A program made the position numbers and the translations under genes. DNA of 14,680 bases from an uncultured Collinsella sp. Its GTDB lineage: Bacteria; Actinomycetota; Coriobacteriia; Coriobacteriales; Coriobacteriaceae. The notes under the pieces were generated by a model. It had not been told where the DNA came from. It saw only the letters and a program-made list of their open reading frames with translations, and made no database searches. Below are positions 13,071 to 14,680 of this stretch, piece by piece. The number at the start of each line of letters is the position of its first letter. The stretch's first letter is position 1. The stretch is from contig CATZKS010000048.1 in the NCBI GenBank assembly GCA_958421035.1, forward strand, positions 1-14,680, in the 5' to 3' direction.

Positions 13071-14588
13071 ATGGCGCTCTATCTGGGTATTGATATTGGG
13101 ACAAGCGCCTCTAAAGGCGTTTTAATCGATGATCGATGCAACATCGTTTGCCAAGCCTCTTGTGGACATGAGACGGACAACCCGTGTGACGGATGGTACC
13201 AGCATGATGCGGAGGCAGTTTGGTGGGGCGATTTTTGCCGCTTGTCGCGCGAGCTGGTGGCGCGATCGGGGGTTAACGCGGCACAGATCGGATGCGTGGG
13301 CCTTTCCGCATTGGGTTGCGACTGTGTGCCGGTCGATACCGAGTGCAACGCGCTGGCGCCCGCGATTTTGTATGGAGTCGATGCACGTTCGAAGCCGCAG
13401 ATTGACGAGCTTCTTTCCGAATATGGGTCAGATCGCGCACGCGAGCTTTTCGGGCACGATCCCTGTTCGTCAGATATTGCTCCCAAGATCTTGTGGTTTA
13501 AGGAGAATATGCCCGAGGTGCACGAACGTGCCGCGAAGTTCCTGACGGCGTCATCGTTTCTATGCGCAAAGTTAACGGGGCGTTTTACGGTGGACCGTTA
13601 TTTGGCGGAGGATTTTCTTCCCCTATACGACCGCTACACCTGGAAGGTTGATGCTCGGGAATGTGCTCGTTTCTGCCGGCCTGACCAGATGGCGGAGGTA
13701 ATGTCGGCTACCGATATTGCCGGGGTGATTACGCGGCGTGCGGCTGAGGCGACGGGGCTCGCGGCAGGGACACCTGTCTTAGTGGGAACGGGCGATTCTG
13801 GTGCCGAGGCCATTTCGACGGGTGTATTCCGTCCCGGCGATATGATGGTTCAGTTGGGGAGTACGGCGTATTTCATCTACCTAGCTGATCATATGATCGA
13901 TGATGCCCGCCTGTGGCCGGGGACGTTTATCATTCCCGGAACTTACGGGATCTGCGCGGGGACCAATACGGCGGGCGCACTCACATCGTGGCTGCGCCAA
14001 GAGCTGTATCGCGACGCCGTAGAGGCCGAGGGCCACGGTGGTCCCGATGCCTATTCGGTTATGGCGCATGATGCCGCCGATGTGGCGCCGGGTGCCGATG
14101 GGCTCCTGTGTCTGCCGTACTTTGCGGGGGAGCGTACTCCGCTCAACGATCCCGAGGCGCGTGGCGTCTTCTTTGGCCTGACCGGAAGGCATACGCGAGC
14201 CCATATGGTTCGCGCCGCCTTGGAAGGCGTCGCGTATACCGTTGCATCCCATGTCGACATTATCGAGCGAGAGCATGGACTGCCAATTGGGCGCATTATG
14301 CTTGTCGGAGGTGGAACCAAGAATCCAGTTTGGATGCAGGCTATCGCCGACGTATGCGGGCGCGAGGTCTCGGTTGCCAAGGTTACGGTGGGTGCATGCT
14401 TCGGTGATGCCATCATGGCAGCTCTCGCAGGTGGCGCCTATGCATCATGGGATGAACTCGCCCGAGTTCTTGGCGTTGCGCAAACAATCGTGCCTGATAT
14501 GACTGCCCACGAGTTATATGCGTCGCGCCGTCATATCTTCGACGAATTGTATGCACGCAACCGTGATCTCATGCACGAATTGGTGTAA
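13071..14588 (+). CDS. FGGY-family carbohydrate kinase (xylulokinase-like)
   Basis: A 505-residue two-domain sugar kinase of the FGGY family. The N-terminal domain begins YLGIDIGTSASKGVLID (4-20) with D8 and T11 at the phosphate site. The catalytic base is D242 in VGTGDSGAEAIS, and the C-terminal ATPase domain has QLGSTAYF (261-268), the signature YFAGERTPLNDPEARGVFFG (350-369) and the adenine loop LVGGGTKNPVW (411-421). Length is usual for xylulokinase-like members. The catalytic segment has DSG instead of the common DN, so the substrate need not be xylulose. The start follows the BtpA stop by six bases, with GAGGGGAG at 13054-13061. As last gene of the operon it may phosphorylate a ketose formed by the BtpA or amidohydrolase-like proteins; that order is only a guess. 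Confidence 0.86.
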   Translation: MALYLGIDIGTSASKGVLIDDRCNIVCQASCGHETDNPCDGWYQHDAEAVWWGDFCRLSRELVARSGVNAAQIGCVGLSALGCDCVPVDTECNALAPAILYGVDARSKPQIDELLSEYGSDRARELFGHDPCSSDIAPKILWFKENMPEVHERAAKFLTASSFLCAKLTGRFTVDRYLAEDFLPLYDRYTWKVDARECARFCRPDQMAEVMSATDIAGVITRRAAEATGLAAGTPVLVGTGDSGAEAISTGVFRPGDMMVQLGSTAYFIYLADHMIDDARLWPGTFIIPGTYGICAGTNTAGALTSWLRQELYRDAVEAEGHGGPDAYSVMAHDAADVAPGADGLLCLPYFAGERTPLNDPEARGVFFGLTGRHTRAHMVRAALEGVAYTVASHVDIIEREHGLPIGRIMLVGGGTKNPVWMQAIADVCGREVSVAKVTVGACFGDAIMAALAGGAYASWDELARVLGVAQTIVPDMTAHELYASRRHIFDELYARNRDLMHELV

Positions 14589-14615
14589 TGCTGCCGAATT
14601 GTACTGCCTACCAAT

Positions 14616-14647
14616 AGGGACTGCGTTGTGCGATTCGCATGTCCCTT
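14616..14647 (+). terminator. Hairpin closing the operon
   Basis: AGGGAC (14616-14621) pairs with GTCCCT (14641-14646) and TGCG (14622-14625) with CGCA (14636-14639), with one bulged T and a 10-nt loop. The following run is interrupted (TTGGCATTTT), so it is a moderate terminator. It lies 28 nt after the stop of the last operon gene. Nothing coding is visible from here to the window end. Confidence 0.5.
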
Positions 14648-14680
14648 GGCATTTTAGCCCACAGGGGTTAGCGAAGGTCA

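Noticed and set aside
1..14680. CRISPR array, insertion sequence, tRNA or phage genes
   Set aside because: No regularly spaced direct repeats, transposase or integrase motifs, tRNA-like cloverleaf or phage proteins were seen on either strand.

Overview
The window reads as a gut actinobacterial chromosome, most likely Collinsella or a close relative in the Coriobacteriia. This rests on the moderately high GC content, strong AAGGAGG-type ribosome binding sites, protein style, and my recollection that Collinsella (for example C. intestinalis) is reported to consume fructoselysine. No search was run, so the taxonomy is an inference. All recognisable genes are on the + strand.

Left part (1-3072). 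Positions 1-659 hold no convincing gene. They contain a strong terminator hairpin (314-350), a 116-nt imperfect inverted repeat (342-457) that competes with that terminator for one arm, and a short palindrome (520-540). Next come a deoxyribose-phosphate aldolase (660-1334), a Cof-type HAD phosphatase (1484-2326) and a beta-phosphoglucomutase-like HAD hydrolase (2390-3049). Hairpins after both HAD genes suggest separate transcription units; I see no hairpin after the aldolase gene.

Regulator (3200-3943). A GntR/HutC-type repressor with a UTRA effector domain is bracketed by two perfect hairpins (3130-3172 and 3954-3993).

Operon (4162-14588). Ten closely packed genes follow a control region with a candidate extended -10 promoter (4054-4082) and, just downstream of the predicted start site, a perfect 10+3+10 palindrome (4097-4119), the likely operator. 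The first half is an Amadori-product (fructosamine) pathway: a DcuC/YfcC-superfamily permease, an amidohydrolase, a FrlC-type epimerase, a FrlB-type deglycase with its expected Glu/His pair, and a FrlD-type 6-kinase. The expected flow is uptake, isomer correction, 6-phosphorylation, then deglycation to glucose-6-phosphate and free amine or amino acid.

The second half follows an intra-operon terminator-like hairpin (10051-10084). It holds a second, divergent PfkB kinase, an amidohydrolase-2 homologue that has lost several canonical metal ligands, a YjbQ/UPF0047 protein, a BtpA/SgcQ TIM-barrel protein and an FGGY sugar kinase. This set is not part of the classical frl or fra operons. It is the best candidate for something undescribed: an extended or second branch of fructosamine catabolism under the same regulator. 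The substrate and the order of steps in this second half cannot be read from sequence alone.
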